Notes: generated from the sequence alone by a model not told the origin. 64,000 nucleotides of DNA from Paracoccaceae bacterium (GCA_022763485.1 JALEGX010000009.1:1-64000), one strand, 5' to 3'; shown: positions 26,254 to 37,019, numbered from the stretch's first letter. Numbers and translations: made by a program.

Positions 26254-29200
26254 ATGGCGCCTGCACATATCACCATGGGCGGTGCGCCCGAAGGGTACGA
26301 TGCACGCCTGATCCTGCGCGAAGTCGAAAAATCCGGCGGTGCGGTGGTCCATGTCGCCCGCGATGACAAGCGGATGGAGGCCACCCGCGCGGCGCTGTCC
26401 TTCTTTGCGCCGGACATGCCCGTTTTCGTGTTCCCCGGCTGGGACTGCCTGCCGTTTGACCGGGTGTCGCCCAATGCCGATGTGTCGGCGGCGCGGATGG
26501 CGACGCTTGCGGCGCTGGTCCATCAGATGCCCGAGCGGTTTGTCCTGCTGACCACGCTCAACGCCGCCACCCAGCGGGTTCCGGCCCGGTCGGTTCTGGC
26601 CGAGGCCGCGTTCAGCGCCAGTGTCGGCAACCGCATGGACGAAGACGCGCTGCGCAAGTTTCTGGTCCGTATGGGCTTTACCCAAAGCCCCACGGTGATG
26701 GAGCCCGGTGACTATGCCATCCGGGGCGGCATCATCGACATCTTTCCCCCCGGCGAAAGCGGTCCGGTGCGGCTGGACCTGTTCGGCGATATTCTGGATG
26801 GCGCGCGCCGCTTTGACCCGGCGACCCAGCGCACCACCGAAAAGCTGGAGGTGGTGGAGCTTGCCCCGGTGTCCGAGGTCATTCTGGATGACGCGGCGAT
26901 CACCCGGTTCCGCCAGAACTATCGCATCGAATTCGGCGCGGCCGGCACCGATGACCCGCTGTATGAGGCGGTCAGCGCCGGGCGCAAGCACCAGGGGATC
27001 GAGCACTGGCTGCCGTTCTTCCATGAGCGGCTGGAAACCCTGTTCGACTATCTGCCCGACGCCACGGTGACGCTGGATGATCAATGTACGCCCGCGCGCC
27101 TGTCGCGGTGGGATACCATTCAGGATCAGTATGAAACCCGCCGGATCGCCATGCAGTCCAAGGGCCGCATGGACAGCGTCTATAAACCCGCGCCGCCGGG
27201 GCTGCTGTATCTGGATGATGCGGCCTGGGACGTGGCCGTGGCCAGCTTGCGCGTAGTGCAGTTCCACCCGCTACCACAGGCCAGCGGCCCGTCGGTGGTG
27301 GATGCCGGCGGGCGGATCGGGCGCAATTTCTCGCCTGAGCGGCAACAGGAAAACATCAGCCTTTTCGGGGCTTTGGCGTCACATCTGAAAGCACGACTTC
27401 AGGCCGGGCCGGTGGTGGTTGCCTCCTACTCCGAGGGCGCCCGTGAACGTCTGACCGGTCTGATCGAGGATGAAGGCATCGCCGAGGCGATCCCGATCCG
27501 CGACGGCACCCGCATCGGCAAGAGCGGCCTGCATCTGGCGGTCTGGTCGCTGGAACACGGGTTCGAAGCGCCCGACATGACCGTCATCTCGGAACAGGAT
27601 GTTCTGGGGGACCGTCTGATCCGCGCGCCCAAGAAGCGGCGCAAGGCGGAAAACTTCCTGACCGAAGCGCAATCGCTGACGCCCGGGGATCTAGTGGTTC
27701 ACGTGGACCACGGCATCGGCCGCTACATGGGGCTGGAGGTCGTTACGGCCGCTGGGGCCGCGCATGAATGCCTGCTACTGGAGTATGCTGAGCAGGCAAA
27801 GCTTTATCTGCCGGTCGAAAACATCGAGCTTTTGTCCAAATACGGCCATGACGAAGGCCTGCTGGACCGGCTGGGTGGCGGCGCATGGCAGGCCAAGAAG
27901 GCCAAGCTGAAGGAACGCATTCGCGAGATGGCGGATCGCCTGATCCGGGTGGCCGCCGAACGCGCCCTGCGCAAGGCCCCGATCATGGATCCGCCGCCCC
28001 ACGCGTGGGAGGAGTTCAGCGCCCGCTTCCCCTATCAGGAAACCGACGACCAGCTGCGCGCCATCAGCGATGTGATGGATGATCTACATGCGGGCCTGCC
28101 GATGGACCGGCTGGTCTGCGGCGATGTGGGGTTCGGCAAGACCGAGGTCGCCATGCGCGCGGCCTTTGTGGCGGCAATGTCGGGGCTGCAGGTTGCGGTA
28201 GTCGCACCCACCACACTGCTGGCACGCCAACACGCCGCCAGCTTTGCCGAACGGTTCCGCGGGTTCCCGCTGGAGGTGCGCCAGCTCAGCCGCTTTGTCA
28301 CCGCCAAGGAGGCCCAGCAGACCCGCGACGGTCTGGCGCGTGGCACGGTGGATATCGTGGTCGGGACCCATGCGCTGCTGGCCAAGAACATCCGGTTCCA
28401 GAACCTGGGCCTGCTGATCATCGACGAAGAGCAGCATTTCGGCGTTTCCCACAAGGAACGGCTGAAGCAGCTGCGCAGCGACATTCACGTACTGACCCTG
28501 ACCGCCACTCCGATTCCGCGTACGCTGCAGCTCAGCCTGACCGGGGTGCGGGACCTGTCGATCATCGGCACGCCGCCCGTGGACCGTCTGGCGATCCGCA
28601 CCTATGTCAGCGAATTTGACGCCATCACCATCCGCGAAGCGCTGCTGCGCGAACATTATCGCGGAGGGCAGAGCTTCTATGTCGTGCCCCGGATCAAGGA
28701 CCTGCCCGAGATCGAGGAGTTTCTGCAAAGCCAGCTGCCCGAGCTGAGCTATGTGGTGGCGCATGGTCAGATGGCGGCGGGTGAGCTGGATGACCGGATG
28801 AACGCCTTTTATGACGGCAAATATGACGTGCTGCTGGCCACCACCATCGTGGAAAGCGGTCTGGACATTCCGACGGCCAACACCATGGTCGTGCACCGCT
28901 CAGACATGTTCGGTCTGGCCCAGCTCTATCAGATCCGTGGACGGGTCGGGCGGTCCAAGACCCGCGCCTATGCCTATCTGACCACCAAGCCGCGCGCGCG
29001 TCTGACACCCGCCGCGGAAAAGCGTCTGCGGGTGCTGGGGTCGCTGGATACGCTGGGGGCTGGGTTCACGCTGGCGTCGCAGGATCTGGATATTCGCGGC
29101 GCGGGCAATCTGCTGGGCGAAGAACAGTCCGGTCAGATGCGCGACGTGGGATATGAGCTTTACCAATCCATGCTGGAAGAGGCGATTGCCAAGATCCGTG

Positions 29201-29712
29201 CGGGTGAAATGGAAGGGCTGTCGGATGCGGATGATCAATGGGCACCGCAAATCAATCTGGGCGTTCCGGTTCTGATCCCCGAAGATTTCGTGCCCGATCT
29301 TGATGTCCGCCTTGGGTTGTATCGCCGCCTGTCGTCACTGACCACCAAGGTCGAGCTGGAAGGCTTTGCCGCAGAGCTGATCGATCGGTTTGGTAAGCTG
29401 CCCAAAGAGGTCAACACGCTGCTCTTGGTGGTGCGGATCAAGGCCATGTGCAAACGCGCGGGCATCTCCAAGCTGGATGGCGGGCCGAAGGGGGCCACGA
29501 TCCAGTTCCACAACGACAAATTCGCTTCTCCTCAGGGGTTGGTGGAATTCATCCAAGCCCAGAACGGGCTGGCCAAGGTGCGTGACAACAAGATCGTGGT
29601 GCGCCGCGACTGGCGCAACGACAAGGACAAGATCAAGGGCGCCTTCGCCATTGCACGGGATCTGGCCGAGAAAGTGGTCGCCGGCAAAAAAGCGCGCAAG
29701 ACATCCCAATAG
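26254..29712 (+). CDS. mfd: Transcription-repair coupling factor Mfd
   Basis: The 1152-residue ATP-dependent translocase removes RNA polymerase stalled at DNA lesions and recruits UvrA. Domains in order: UvrB-like N-terminal modules ([14 protein letters not shown]), the RNA-polymerase-interacting domain ([18 protein letters not shown]), a DExx translocase with Walker [17 protein letters not shown] and DEEQHFG, helicase motifs ([23 protein letters not shown]), the TRG region, and the C-terminal inhibitory domain. ATG 26254 follows GAGGAG; homology begins with the [11 protein letters not shown] segment. An in-frame GTG two codons upstream is less likely. Confidence 0.96.
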   Translation: MAPAHITMGGAPEGYDARLILREVEKSGGAVVHVARDDKRMEATRAALSFFAPDMPVFVFPGWDCLPFDRVSPNADVSAARMATLAALVHQMPERFVLLTTLNAATQRVPARSVLAEAAFSASVGNRMDEDALRKFLVRMGFTQSPTVMEPGDYAIRGGIIDIFPPGESGPVRLDLFGDILDGARRFDPATQRTTEKLEVVELAPVSEVILDDAAITRFRQNYRIEFGAAGTDDPLYEAVSAGRKHQGIEHWLPFFHERLETLFDYLPDATVTLDDQCTPARLSRWDTIQDQYETRRIAMQSKGRMDSVYKPAPPGLLYLDDAAWDVAVASLRVVQFHPLPQASGPSVVDAGGRIGRNFSPERQQENISLFGALASHLKARLQAGPVVVASYSEGARERLTGLIEDEGIAEAIPIRDGTRIGKSGLHLAVWSLEHGFEAPDMTVISEQDVLGDRLIRAPKKRRKAENFLTEAQSLTPGDLVVHVDHGIGRYMGLEVVTAAGAAHECLLLEYAEQAKLYLPVENIELLSKYGHDEGLLDRLGGGAWQAKKAKLKERIREMADRLIRVAAERALRKAPIMDPPPHAWEEFSARFPYQETDDQLRAISDVMDDLHAGLPMDRLVCGDVGFGKTEVAMRAAFVAAMSGLQVAVVAPTTLLARQHAASFAERFRGFPLEVRQLSRFVTAKEAQQTRDGLARGTVDIVVGTHALLAKNIRFQNLGLLIIDEEQHFGVSHKERLKQLRSDIHVLTLTATPIPRTLQLSLTGVRDLSIIGTPPVDRLAIRTYVSEFDAITIREALLREHYRGGQSFYVVPRIKDLPEIEEFLQSQLPELSYVVAHGQMAAGELDDRMNAFYDGKYDVLLATTIVESGLDIPTANTMVVHRSDMFGLAQLYQIRGRVGRSKTRAYAYLTTKPRARLTPAAEKRLRVLGSLDTLGAGFTLASQDLDIRGAGNLLGEEQSGQMRDVGYELYQSMLEEAIAKIRAGEMEGLSDADDQWAPQINLGVPVLIPEDFVPDLDVRLGLYRRLSSLTTKVELEGFAAELIDRFGKLPKEVNTLLLVVRIKAMCKRAGISKLDGGPKGATIQFHNDKFASPQGLVEFIQAQNGLAKVRDNKIVVRRDWRNDKDKIKGAFAIARDLAEKVVAGKKARKTSQ

Positions 29713-29725
29713 GTTGTGTTTCGTT

Positions 29726-29754
29726 TTGACGAATCCAGCAGACCAGATGATAGT
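29726..29754 (+). promoter_or_regulatory. Candidate sigma70 promoter of the RTX gene at 29787
   Basis: TTGACG (29726-29731), a 17-bp spacer and GATAGT (29749-29754) lie between mfd and the RTX gene, predicting a transcript starting near 29761 and a leader of about 25 nt. Prediction by eye only. Confidence 0.4.
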
Positions 29755-29786
29755 CGCATCAGGTTTTTTGCATATGGATTGGAAAA

Positions 29787-31616
29787 ATGCGTACCACTTT
29801 GAATTGGGCTGATGCGTCAGTGGGGGATTTTACCTTTGACGTGGATGGGGTCACTTATTCCGCCAATTTGTCCCTTGGGAATTTGGATTTCAGGCAAGAG
29901 GGACAATTTATCTCGGGCCGGGTACTCAGAGCCATTTATGAGACGGGGTTCTCACCCGCTGTTCTGACTTTCGAACAGCCTGTAAGGGATATCAGCTTCC
30001 AGATTTCGGATGTGGATATGGGAGGCCATCATGACGCGGTAGAGATTCAGGCTTTTGACCCGGAGGGGAACAGCCTGGTCGTGCGTTTCCCGGATGCCGA
30101 TGACGCCTATCTGATCGAAGGAAACAAGATCACCGCGAACCCAGGGATGAACGGCGAATTGCTGTCAGTGGTTGTGGATGGGGAGGTGAAGTCGATCCAT
30201 CTGGCCGACGGACCCGGACCGGATAGCTATCGTAGCGGCTATGTCGGTTTCGGGCCGCTGTCGTTTGAGGCATCGGCCGAGCCGGTTGTCGAAACCGGAA
30301 CGGACGGGCCCGACACGCTGGTCGGGGACACGGGGCGGGATACGCTGGATGGCGCGGTGGGCGACGACCTGTTGCAAGGTATGCCAGGGGCGGATCACCT
30401 GATCGGCGGAGCGGGCCGCGACACGATGGAAGGCGGGCCCGGAAATGATCTCTATGACGTGGACAACCCGAATGATCTGGTTGTCGAATTGCTGGATCAG
30501 GGGTCTGATTGGGTCATGTCCTCGGTCAGCTACGTTCTGCCGGACCATGTCGAACACCTGATCCTGACCGGGTCTGCCGACCTGAACGGTACGGGGAATG
30601 CCTATGGCAACGTGTTGCAGGGCAATGAGGGCAGCAACCTGCTGATGGGGCTGCAAGGGGCCGATTGGTTGATCGGTGGTCTTGGCGGGGCCGACACGCT
30701 GGATGGCGGCGATGATCACGACACCGCCAGCTTTGCGCTGGCCACGTCGGGTGTGCAGGTCCGGCTGGCTGATGGTCAGGCCACCACTGGCGCGCAGACC
30801 ATCACCCTGCAGAGCATCGAGAATGTCAGCGGCACCGGAATGGGCGATCATCTGACCGGTGACGATGCAGACAATATCCTGCGCGGTCTGGGCGGAGACG
30901 ATTGGTTTGTTGCCTCTGCTGGCGATGACATGATCTTTGGCGGCTCGGGTTTTGACACGTTGACGTTTTCCGGAAACGCCAAGCGGGTGATCATCGATCT
31001 GGACCAGGGAACCGCGGTCACCCGACATGACGTCGGGGATCTGCTGTCCTATCATCAGGTAAGCGGTATCGAAGGGGTGATCGGCACCCGCAAGTCCGAC
31101 TTCATGGACGCCGGGGATGCGGGCGCGACGCTGCGTGGTCTGGGCGGCTGGGACTGGATGGTCGGCGGGGCCCGGGCGGATCGGTTTGATGGTGGCGATC
31201 ACCGGGACATGCTGTCCTACGCCGGATCCCGCAGCGGGGTGCATGTCTCGCTGGCGGCCGGGCGTGGCTGGGAAGGTGAGGCGCGCGGGGACCGGATCGA
31301 GAATATCGAGAACCTGACCGGCAGCTCTCATTTCGACATTCTGACCGGCGATGATGGCCGCAACCTGCTGCGTGGCCTTGGCGGCAATGACGTGCTGACC
31401 GGCAAGGGTGGCGCAGATGATCTGTTCGGCGGGATCGGCAATGACACGTTGAACGGTGGCAGCGGCTTCGACACGGCGACCTACACCGGGGCGCGTGCGG
31501 AGTATACCGTCGACAGATTGATGGATGGCTCGGTCCAGGTCAGCGGCGCGGATGGCATCGACACGTTGTTGAGCGTCGAGGGGCTGATCTTCTCGGACGG
31601 TCTGTTCTATCTCTGA
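29787..31616 (+). CDS. RTX-type calcium-binding repeat protein, 609 residues
   Basis: Residues 1-165 form a beta-rich N-terminal region (AVLTFEQPVRDISFQISDVD) without a signal peptide. From about 170 onward come clusters of glycine/aspartate nonapeptides of the hemolysin-type GGxGxDxLx kind (GTDGPDTLVGDTGRDTLDG, GGAGRDTMEGGPGNDLYD, GGNDVLTGKGGADDLFGG, GGIGNDTLNGGSGFD), which form Ca2+-loaded beta-rolls after export. The last 45 residues are a module (YTGARAEYTVDR then DGIDTLLSVEGLIFSDG) found repeatedly in the large RTX protein at 52598. Such proteins normally leave by type I secretion; no ABC/MFP exporter is in the window. No enzymatic domain was recognised. ATG 29787 has a weak GGA site. 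Confidence 0.85.
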   Translation: MRTTLNWADASVGDFTFDVDGVTYSANLSLGNLDFRQEGQFISGRVLRAIYETGFSPAVLTFEQPVRDISFQISDVDMGGHHDAVEIQAFDPEGNSLVVRFPDADDAYLIEGNKITANPGMNGELLSVVVDGEVKSIHLADGPGPDSYRSGYVGFGPLSFEASAEPVVETGTDGPDTLVGDTGRDTLDGAVGDDLLQGMPGADHLIGGAGRDTMEGGPGNDLYDVDNPNDLVVELLDQGSDWVMSSVSYVLPDHVEHLILTGSADLNGTGNAYGNVLQGNEGSNLLMGLQGADWLIGGLGGADTLDGGDDHDTASFALATSGVQVRLADGQATTGAQTITLQSIENVSGTGMGDHLTGDDADNILRGLGGDDWFVASAGDDMIFGGSGFDTLTFSGNAKRVIIDLDQGTAVTRHDVGDLLSYHQVSGIEGVIGTRKSDFMDAGDAGATLRGLGGWDWMVGGARADRFDGGDHRDMLSYAGSRSGVHVSLAAGRGWEGEARGDRIENIENLTGSSHFDILTGDDGRNLLRGLGGNDVLTGKGGADDLFGGIGNDTLNGGSGFDTATYTGARAEYTVDRLMDGSVQVSGADGIDTLLSVEGLIFSDGLFYL

Positions 31617-31623
31617 AACGGAG

Positions 31624-31650
31624 GCCGGGCAGGCCAGAAACCTGCCCGGC
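31624..31650. terminator. Hairpin between convergent RTX and TPR genes
   Basis: A perfect 10-bp GC-rich stem (GCCGGGCAGG with CCTGCCCGGC) and 7-nt loop lies between the two convergent stop codons. Neither side has a good T-run, so termination in either direction is only probable. Confidence 0.5.
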
Positions 31651-31673
31651 ACCAAAACACCGTGCGGGTAAAG

Positions 31674-33329
31674 TCACCGCATTGCAGCCTGGGCACAGAA
31701 GCAAGACGCCGCAACCGCGCGATCTGCCCGGGCCAGGGCCAGATCCAGCCGCTGTTTGACCTGTGGCAGCTCCGCCGTATCGTTTCGCGCCACAAGGCAA
31801 TCATGCAGGCCTTTGAGCGCCCAGACGTTGTCTGGATGGATCGTTGCCCGTGACAGGGTGCCGCCCAGGCCCAGATCCTCGCGGTAAACCGCTTCAGCTT
31901 CCGCCACATGGCCCTGTTCGAACAGCAGCGCCCCAAGGGCGTGGCGCGTGGGCTGCATCCAGCCCCAGGGTTCATCATAGGGCAGCGTGTCATCCAGCGC
32001 GACCGAGGCGCGCAGATGGGCATAGGCGGCGCTGTAGTTCTCCTTGCGATACTCGATCTCGCCCCGCAGCATTTCTCGGGCGATCTCCAGCAGGTCGACC
32101 ACCCGGTTGTTGTGCAGCAGGCGGGTGTCCGGCACCCGGTCCTTGGCGGCCAGGAACAGCTGTTCCTCGGCCTCAGCCTCGGCAACGCGGCCGGTGGCGG
32201 CAAAGGCGATGGCGCGGGCGTAATGTACCGTGGCGGTGAGGGTGCAGTAGAGTTGCGGATCTTCGGGCAGCTCCAGCGCCATCGCCTCGTCCCAGCGGCC
32301 AAAGCGGATCAGGATATGCGGCCCCATCGCCATGAAGGCCTCGAAGTAATCCGCCATGGGCGGGCTTTCGATCCGCAGCATTTCGGCCGGGGTTGTGTCC
32401 CAGAGGCCCTGATTGGCACGCAGCGCCGGTTCCATCTGGCCCAGAAACAGAGCACCGTAGATGACGAAGTGATAATCGTGCTGCCGGTAGCCGGTGTAGA
32501 TGTTGAACGCGCCCTCACGCTCATAATACTTCAGGTCCGCCTCAACCGCCTTTTGGTTCCAATGGACCACGTTGTGATAGTGACCGCAGAGCACGTCGAT
32601 ATGGGTGGGCATATGCACCAGATGGCCGGCATCGGGCACCAGCGTGCGCAGCACGTCACCGGCCTTGAGCGCCTTTTCCGGGGTTGGCGACATTTCCATC
32701 AGGTGGACATAGAGGTGCAGCAGACCGGGATGCGACATGGCGGCCGGATCATGGGCCATCGCCCATTCCAGCACCTCCTGCGCCTCCAACGTCGCGGCGC
32801 CATCGGCCGGGGTGCCGGTTTGCAGGTCCCACATCTGCCAGGGCGTCAGGTTCATCAGACTTTCGACATAGATCGCCCGCAGGTCCAGCTGGTCGGGCAC
32901 CGCCTGGAACGCGGCGCGCATGGCGTCCGCAAAGGCATGTTCCCAGGACTGCATGTCATCGGACAGCGCCCGCTGCGGATAGCGGGCGGGCAGGGCACGG
33001 ATCAGCGCCACTTCCGCCGGGGTGCAGCCCTCCACGCACTCCAGGGCCCGCTGGGCCGCATCATGGGCGGTTTCCAGGGCCTCCGTCCGAGTTTTCTCAT
33101 CGAAAAGCTGCCAGGGCATGTTGTAGTTCGGCCCGGCGGCATAGCCGACCCCCCAATGGGCCATGGCACAGTCCGGATCATGCTCCAGCGCCTTGGTAAA
33201 GCAGCGCACGGCCTCTTCGTGGTTGAACCCGTAGGTCCAGATCAGCCCGCGATCAAACCAGGTCTGGGCCTCCGGCGAAGCGGTGGTAATGGGGCAGCTA
33301 TGGGTGCCAAGGTCGTAACTATAGCTCAT
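31674..33329 (-). CDS. Tetratricopeptide-repeat protein
   Basis: The 551-residue product contains TPR-like helical pairs, for example GLIWTYGFNHEEAVRCFTKALEHDPDCAMAHWGVGYA near residues 28-64 and QGHVAEAEAVYREDLG near 485. The interior carries conserved aromatic and histidine motifs (MPTHIDVLCGHYHNVVHWN, GYRQHDYHFVIYGALFLGQ) seen in a family of uncharacterised bacterial TPR proteins. No signal peptide, so probably cytoplasmic. A GGAGATTTGAG site precedes ATG 33329. The transporter gene upstream on the same strand ends 56 bp before it. Function unknown. Confidence 0.75.
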   Translation of the reverse strand: MSYSYDLGTHSCPITTASPEAQTWFDRGLIWTYGFNHEEAVRCFTKALEHDPDCAMAHWGVGYAAGPNYNMPWQLFDEKTRTEALETAHDAAQRALECVEGCTPAEVALIRALPARYPQRALSDDMQSWEHAFADAMRAAFQAVPDQLDLRAIYVESLMNLTPWQMWDLQTGTPADGAATLEAQEVLEWAMAHDPAAMSHPGLLHLYVHLMEMSPTPEKALKAGDVLRTLVPDAGHLVHMPTHIDVLCGHYHNVVHWNQKAVEADLKYYEREGAFNIYTGYRQHDYHFVIYGALFLGQMEPALRANQGLWDTTPAEMLRIESPPMADYFEAFMAMGPHILIRFGRWDEAMALELPEDPQLYCTLTATVHYARAIAFAATGRVAEAEAEEQLFLAAKDRVPDTRLLHNNRVVDLLEIAREMLRGEIEYRKENYSAAYAHLRASVALDDTLPYDEPWGWMQPTRHALGALLFEQGHVAEAEAVYREDLGLGGTLSRATIHPDNVWALKGLHDCLVARNDTAELPQVKQRLDLALARADRAVAASCFCAQAAMR

Positions 33330-33385
33330 CTCAAATCTCCTGATCCGAGATGAGCTTAGGCGATCCGGGGCGGGCTGAATAGCGC

Positions 33386-34594
33386 TCAGGCGGGCAGGCG
33401 CGCTTCAATCCGGGCCATATGCAGCATCAGCACATATCCGATGATGCACATCACCATGACCCCGCTGGTCAAAGGCAGCAATGAGCCATCGAACAGCAAG
33501 CCGATCGGGGCGGCAATGGCCGCGGCCAGCACCGTCGCAACGGCGCCGATGACCGAAGCCGCCATGCCCGCGATATGGCCCATCGGCTCCATCGCCATGG
33601 CGTTCAAATTACCAAGGGTCGTGCCCGCCATGAAGAACACCGTGGTCTGCCACCCAACGAACAGGTAGAAGCCCGCATCCTGCGAAAAACCTGCCTGTCC
33701 GGCCATGATCATGGCGCCGCTCAGCACGATTTGCGCGGCCAGCGACCAGGTCACCATGCGACGCATGCCAAGCCGCACCACCACGATTGCGTTCAACAGG
33801 CTGGCCGAACCCGAGATCCCCGCGACCAAGCCAAACCAGAAAGGAAAGCTCTCTGCCCGGCCATAGATGGTATCATAGACCGGCTGCACCATGGTCAGCA
33901 TGGTAAACAGCATCCCCATGCACAGGGTTTGCACCATGATTGAAATCCGAACCGTGGGATGGGCAAACATTTCCTTGGCCGAGGCGATGAGCAAGGGCAG
34001 GCGGAAGGGCCTGCGCTTTTCCATCGCCAGGGATTCCGGCAGCCGTACCCCCAGCCACAGCAACAGGATCGCTGCAAACAGGATGAAGGCAATGAAAATG
34101 CCGCGCCAGCCTGCGAAGGCGATGATGCCATAGCCCAGCGCCGGGGCGATTGCGGGAATCAGGGTGAAGATCATCATGGCGATGGAGGCAATCCGCGCCA
34201 TTTCGCGGCCCGAAAACAAGTCGCGAATGATCGCCATGGCGACCACACGCGGTCCCGCAGCCCCAAGCCCTTGGGCCACGCGGGCGGCCAACACCAGCTC
34301 CAATGAGCTGCTGGCCCAGGCGACTGCGCTGGCCACCACGTAAAGCGCAGCTCCACAATAGATTACCGGTTTGCGGCCAAAGGCATCCGACAGCGGACCG
34401 GTGAAGAAGGTCCCGATCCCCATGCCCAGAACAAAAGAGGTCAGGATCAATTGCGCGCGGTTCACGTCATTGGGGCTGAGCTCCTGTCCGATTTCGGGCA
34501 GCGCGGGCAGCATGGCGTCGATGGAAAAGGCAATTGTTGCAAACATCATTGCAATCAAGGCGACAAATTCCGCCCGATGCATTCGGTGGGTCAT
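33386..34594 (-). CDS. Bcr/CflA-type MFS drug exporter
   Basis: The 402-residue, 12-helix protein is a major facilitator of the Bcr/CflA subfamily, proton-driven exporters of drugs or small metabolites. The N-terminus (IDAMLPALPEIGQEL), motif A-like GPLSDAFGRKPVIYCG between helices 2 and 3, and RVAQGLGAAGPRVVAMAIIRDLFSG of helix 4-5 are subfamily-typical. Its ATG follows AGGAG. The substrate is unknown. The TPR gene lies 56 bp downstream on the same strand. Confidence 0.88.
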   Translation of the reverse strand: MTHRMHRAEFVALIAMMFATIAFSIDAMLPALPEIGQELSPNDVNRAQLILTSFVLGMGIGTFFTGPLSDAFGRKPVIYCGAALYVVASAVAWASSSLELVLAARVAQGLGAAGPRVVAMAIIRDLFSGREMARIASIAMMIFTLIPAIAPALGYGIIAFAGWRGIFIAFILFAAILLLWLGVRLPESLAMEKRRPFRLPLLIASAKEMFAHPTVRISIMVQTLCMGMLFTMLTMVQPVYDTIYGRAESFPFWFGLVAGISGSASLLNAIVVVRLGMRRMVTWSLAAQIVLSGAMIMAGQAGFSQDAGFYLFVGWQTTVFFMAGTTLGNLNAMAMEPMGHIAGMAASVIGAVATVLAAAIAAPIGLLFDGSLLPLTSGVMVMCIIGYVLMLHMARIEARLPA

Positions 34595-34772
34595 AACCTG
34601 CTCCTGTGTTCTAAAGCGCGGGCAAGAAAATGCTTGCTGGGACTCCGGGTCCGGTCACGCCTGCACAAGAGATAACACGGTCGTGAGATCCTCGCCAGTT
34701 CGATGGCGCACACAACACTGTGCACATGTGAAGGATCCAGGCCCGTCCCAAAGGGGTTCTGCGCGTTTTCGC

Positions 34773-34810
34773 AAAAACACACGGCCTTCAGCGTGGCTGA
34801 AGGCCGTGTG
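34773..34810 (-). terminator. Intrinsic terminator of the acyl-CoA ligase/DsbA operon
   Basis: A perfect 15-bp stem (34778-34792 with 34796-34810) closes a GTG loop and is followed, on the minus strand, by five Ts (34777-34773). It lies 29 bp after the DsbA-like stop codon. Confidence 0.88.
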
Positions 34811-34838
34811 CAGTCATCGGTGCAAAGCGGTGGAGGGG

Positions 34839-35501
34839 TTACCCGTCAGAGCCTTGCATCTGTTCCATGATCTCACCAATCACCTTGGCCCAGAGCTCGG
34901 GTGGCTGCGCGCCCGGAACGGCGTGTTTGTTGGCGACGATGAAGGTGGGCACCGAATTGACGCCCATCTTACGCGAATGGCTGTCACGTTGCTGGATATC
35001 AGCGCGGTCGTTTTCGGTCTTCAACAGCTTCAGCACCACGGCGGCATCCATGCCGATGCTGTCGGCAATATCGCCCAGCACCTCGGCATCCCCGATATCA
35101 CGGGCGTCGACGAAATAGGCGTGAAACAACGCGTCCACGGCCTCTTGCTGCTTGCCCTCGATCCCGGCCCAATGGATCAGCCGGTGCGCGTCCAGCGTGT
35201 TGGGCGTGCGCTGCATGGCCTCGAAGTTGATGTTCAGACCGGCTTTTTCCGCATGTTCCACTACGGGGGCATAGGCGCGCACGGCGCCGTCCTTGCCGCC
35301 GAACTTGCGCTCCAGATAATCGCGGCGGTCCATGCCTTCGCGCGGCATGTCCGGGTTCAGCTGGAAAGGATGCCATTCGATGACAAAGGGATGGTCCGGG
35401 ATTTCGGCCAGAGCCTTGTCCAGATGGGTCTTGCCGATATAGCACCACGGGCAGATCGGATCAGACAGGATGTCGAGCTTGACGGTCATGGGCGGGCTCA
35501 T
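34839..35501 (-). CDS. DsbA-family oxidoreductase (FrnE-like)
   Basis: The 220-residue protein has a thioredoxin fold with CPWC at residues 17-20 (LSDPICPWCYIGK), an inserted helical domain, and the cis-proline segment GVNSVPTFIVANKHAVPGAQ near the C-terminus. No signal peptide is present, so it is a cytoplasmic FrnE-type dithiol oxidoreductase or isomerase rather than periplasmic DsbA; some relatives are annotated 2-hydroxychromene-2-carboxylate isomerase-like. Its ATG overlaps the ligase stop (ATGA at 35501-35498), implying translational coupling. Confidence 0.88.
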   Translation of the reverse strand: MSPPMTVKLDILSDPICPWCYIGKTHLDKALAEIPDHPFVIEWHPFQLNPDMPREGMDRRDYLERKFGGKDGAVRAYAPVVEHAEKAGLNINFEAMQRTPNTLDAHRLIHWAGIEGKQQEAVDALFHAYFVDARDIGDAEVLGDIADSIGMDAAVVLKLLKTENDRADIQQRDSHSRKMGVNSVPTFIVANKHAVPGAQPPELWAKVIGEIMEQMQGSDG

Positions 35502-37006
35502 CCTTTGAAATAGGCGGGCAGGGCCCGGCGCAGAAGTTTGTTGTTCGCACCCGTCGGCAGAACGTCCATGTGGACATAGGCGCGGGGCTGCTTGTAGCGG
35601 GCCAGCCGTTCGGAGGCAAATGCGCTCAGCTCATCAGGGTTCAACTCTGTGTCACCGGTGTAGAAGGCCACGATGATGAAGGCGTCCTGTTTGACCTCCA
35701 CGGCCGTTACCCCGACCTGTGTGATGCCGGGGTGCGCGGAGAGCACCGCCTCTACCTCCAGCGGCGAGACACGGAAGCCGCCGGCGTTCATCATGTCATC
35801 GGCGCGGCCCAGATAGGCGATCTGGTCGTCTTCGCCCATCGCGCCCTGATCGCCGGTCAGGAACCAGTCGCCCTGCATCCGCGCGGCGGTCTCTTCGGGG
35901 GCGTTCAGATAGCCCAGCATCAGGCCGGGATCGCTGCGGTGGATGGCGATTGTGCCTTCCTCGCCGCGCGGCACCGGACCGTCCGGTCCCAGAATGGCCA
36001 GCCTGCGTCCGACCTGCGGCTGGCCCAGCGCATCGTCACGCGCGGGATGGGCCGGGCTGGAAGAGATGAAGGTCGAACACTCCGACATGCCGTAGGCCTC
36101 GAACAACTCGGTGCCAGTGGCCTCCATCCAGGCGCTGTGCAGGTGGCGGGACAGTTTCTCACCCGCGCTCAGCCCGTGGCGCAGATCGGGCAGCGATAGC
36201 GGACCCGCGTCGCTCAGGATCTTGCGGTAGACGCCAGGTGCCGCGGCAAAGATCGTTACGCCGTGGCTGCGCATCAGGGCGGGCAGGGTGGCGGCCTCGG
36301 TCCCCGGGGCGGGGATCATCGCGGTGGCCCCGATGGTCCAGGGATCCATCAATCCGGTGCCCAGCGTGTAGGTCCAGTTGAAGGCGCCCGCGTGCATCAG
36401 CCGGTCCTGCGCGGTCAGGCCGTACCAGCCATCCACCATCATCTGGCGGGCCCAGATCGCCCGATGGGCATGAGCCACGGCGCGCGGCTTGCCGGAGGTG
36501 CCGGAGGTATAGATCACATAGGCCAGCCGGTCGGGATCCCCCATGTCATAGTCACAAGGTGGCAGCGCCCGCATCGCCTCAAGCGCGTCCAGCGGGATCT
36601 GTTTGGGGTGGTCGGCGCAGGCGATGGTGGGATCGCGCAGAACGGCGGCGGGTTGCAGCTCGGCAATCATCTTGGCGGTTTCCGGGGCGGTCAGCTGCGA
36701 TGACGTGGGCACCGGCACCAGACCCGCGGCGATGGCCCCCAGATAGGCGATCGGGAACTCCACCGTATTGCCCAGCCGCATCAGCACCTTGTCGCCCGGT
36801 TTCAGACCGGCGTTTAACAGGCCGGTCCCGGTTCCGCGCACGGCAGCGGCCAGTTGCCGGTAGGTCCAGTGATCGTCGTGATCGGCATGTACCAGCGACA
36901 GGGCAACCTTGTCCGGCAGGTCCTCTGCGTGGCGCAGGACATGGGCGGCCAGGTTGAACGGAACGGGGCAGGGCGCGGGTGGCCCCTGATCAAAAACAGA
37001 CAGCAT
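35498..37006 (-). CDS. AMP-forming acyl-CoA ligase
   Basis: The 502-residue member of the ANL superfamily activates a carboxylic acid to an acyl-adenylate and then a CoA thioester. The P-loop YVIYTSGTSGKPRAVAHAH (about residues 163-181), YGMSECS, and the GDWFLTGDQG/YLGRADDMMNAGGFRVSP hinge are present, and Lys in NNKLLRRALP near the C-terminus is the likely catalytic lysine. The N-terminus resembles benzoate-CoA ligase-like enzymes; the substrate is not certain. It forms an operon with the DsbA-like gene and is divergent, across 64 bp, from an XRE-cupin regulator that may control it. Confidence 0.87.
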   Translation of the reverse strand: MLSVFDQGPPAPCPVPFNLAAHVLRHAEDLPDKVALSLVHADHDDHWTYRQLAAAVRGTGTGLLNAGLKPGDKVLMRLGNTVEFPIAYLGAIAAGLVPVPTSSQLTAPETAKMIAELQPAAVLRDPTIACADHPKQIPLDALEAMRALPPCDYDMGDPDRLAYVIYTSGTSGKPRAVAHAHRAIWARQMMVDGWYGLTAQDRLMHAGAFNWTYTLGTGLMDPWTIGATAMIPAPGTEAATLPALMRSHGVTIFAAAPGVYRKILSDAGPLSLPDLRHGLSAGEKLSRHLHSAWMEATGTELFEAYGMSECSTFISSSPAHPARDDALGQPQVGRRLAILGPDGPVPRGEEGTIAIHRSDPGLMLGYLNAPEETAARMQGDWFLTGDQGAMGEDDQIAYLGRADDMMNAGGFRVSPLEVEAVLSAHPGITQVGVTAVEVKQDAFIIVAFYTGDTELNPDELSAFASERLARYKQPRAYVHMDVLPTGANNKLLRRALPAYFKG

Positions 37007-37019
37007 ATCCGCTGGCTAC

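Noticed and set aside
29774-29812. Alternative ATG at 29774 upstream of the RTX start
   Set aside because: It is out of frame with the RTX gene and encodes only 12 codons before a stop.
30165-31655. 496-codon minus-strand frame opposite the RTX gene
   Set aside because: Arises from the regular Gly/Asp repeat codons read backward; no independent signals.
34640-34760. Scattered dyads (CACA, GTGCAC, GATCCT/AGGATC) upstream of the MFS gene
   Set aside because: The repeats are short, widely spaced and not centred on a promoter, so chance is likely.
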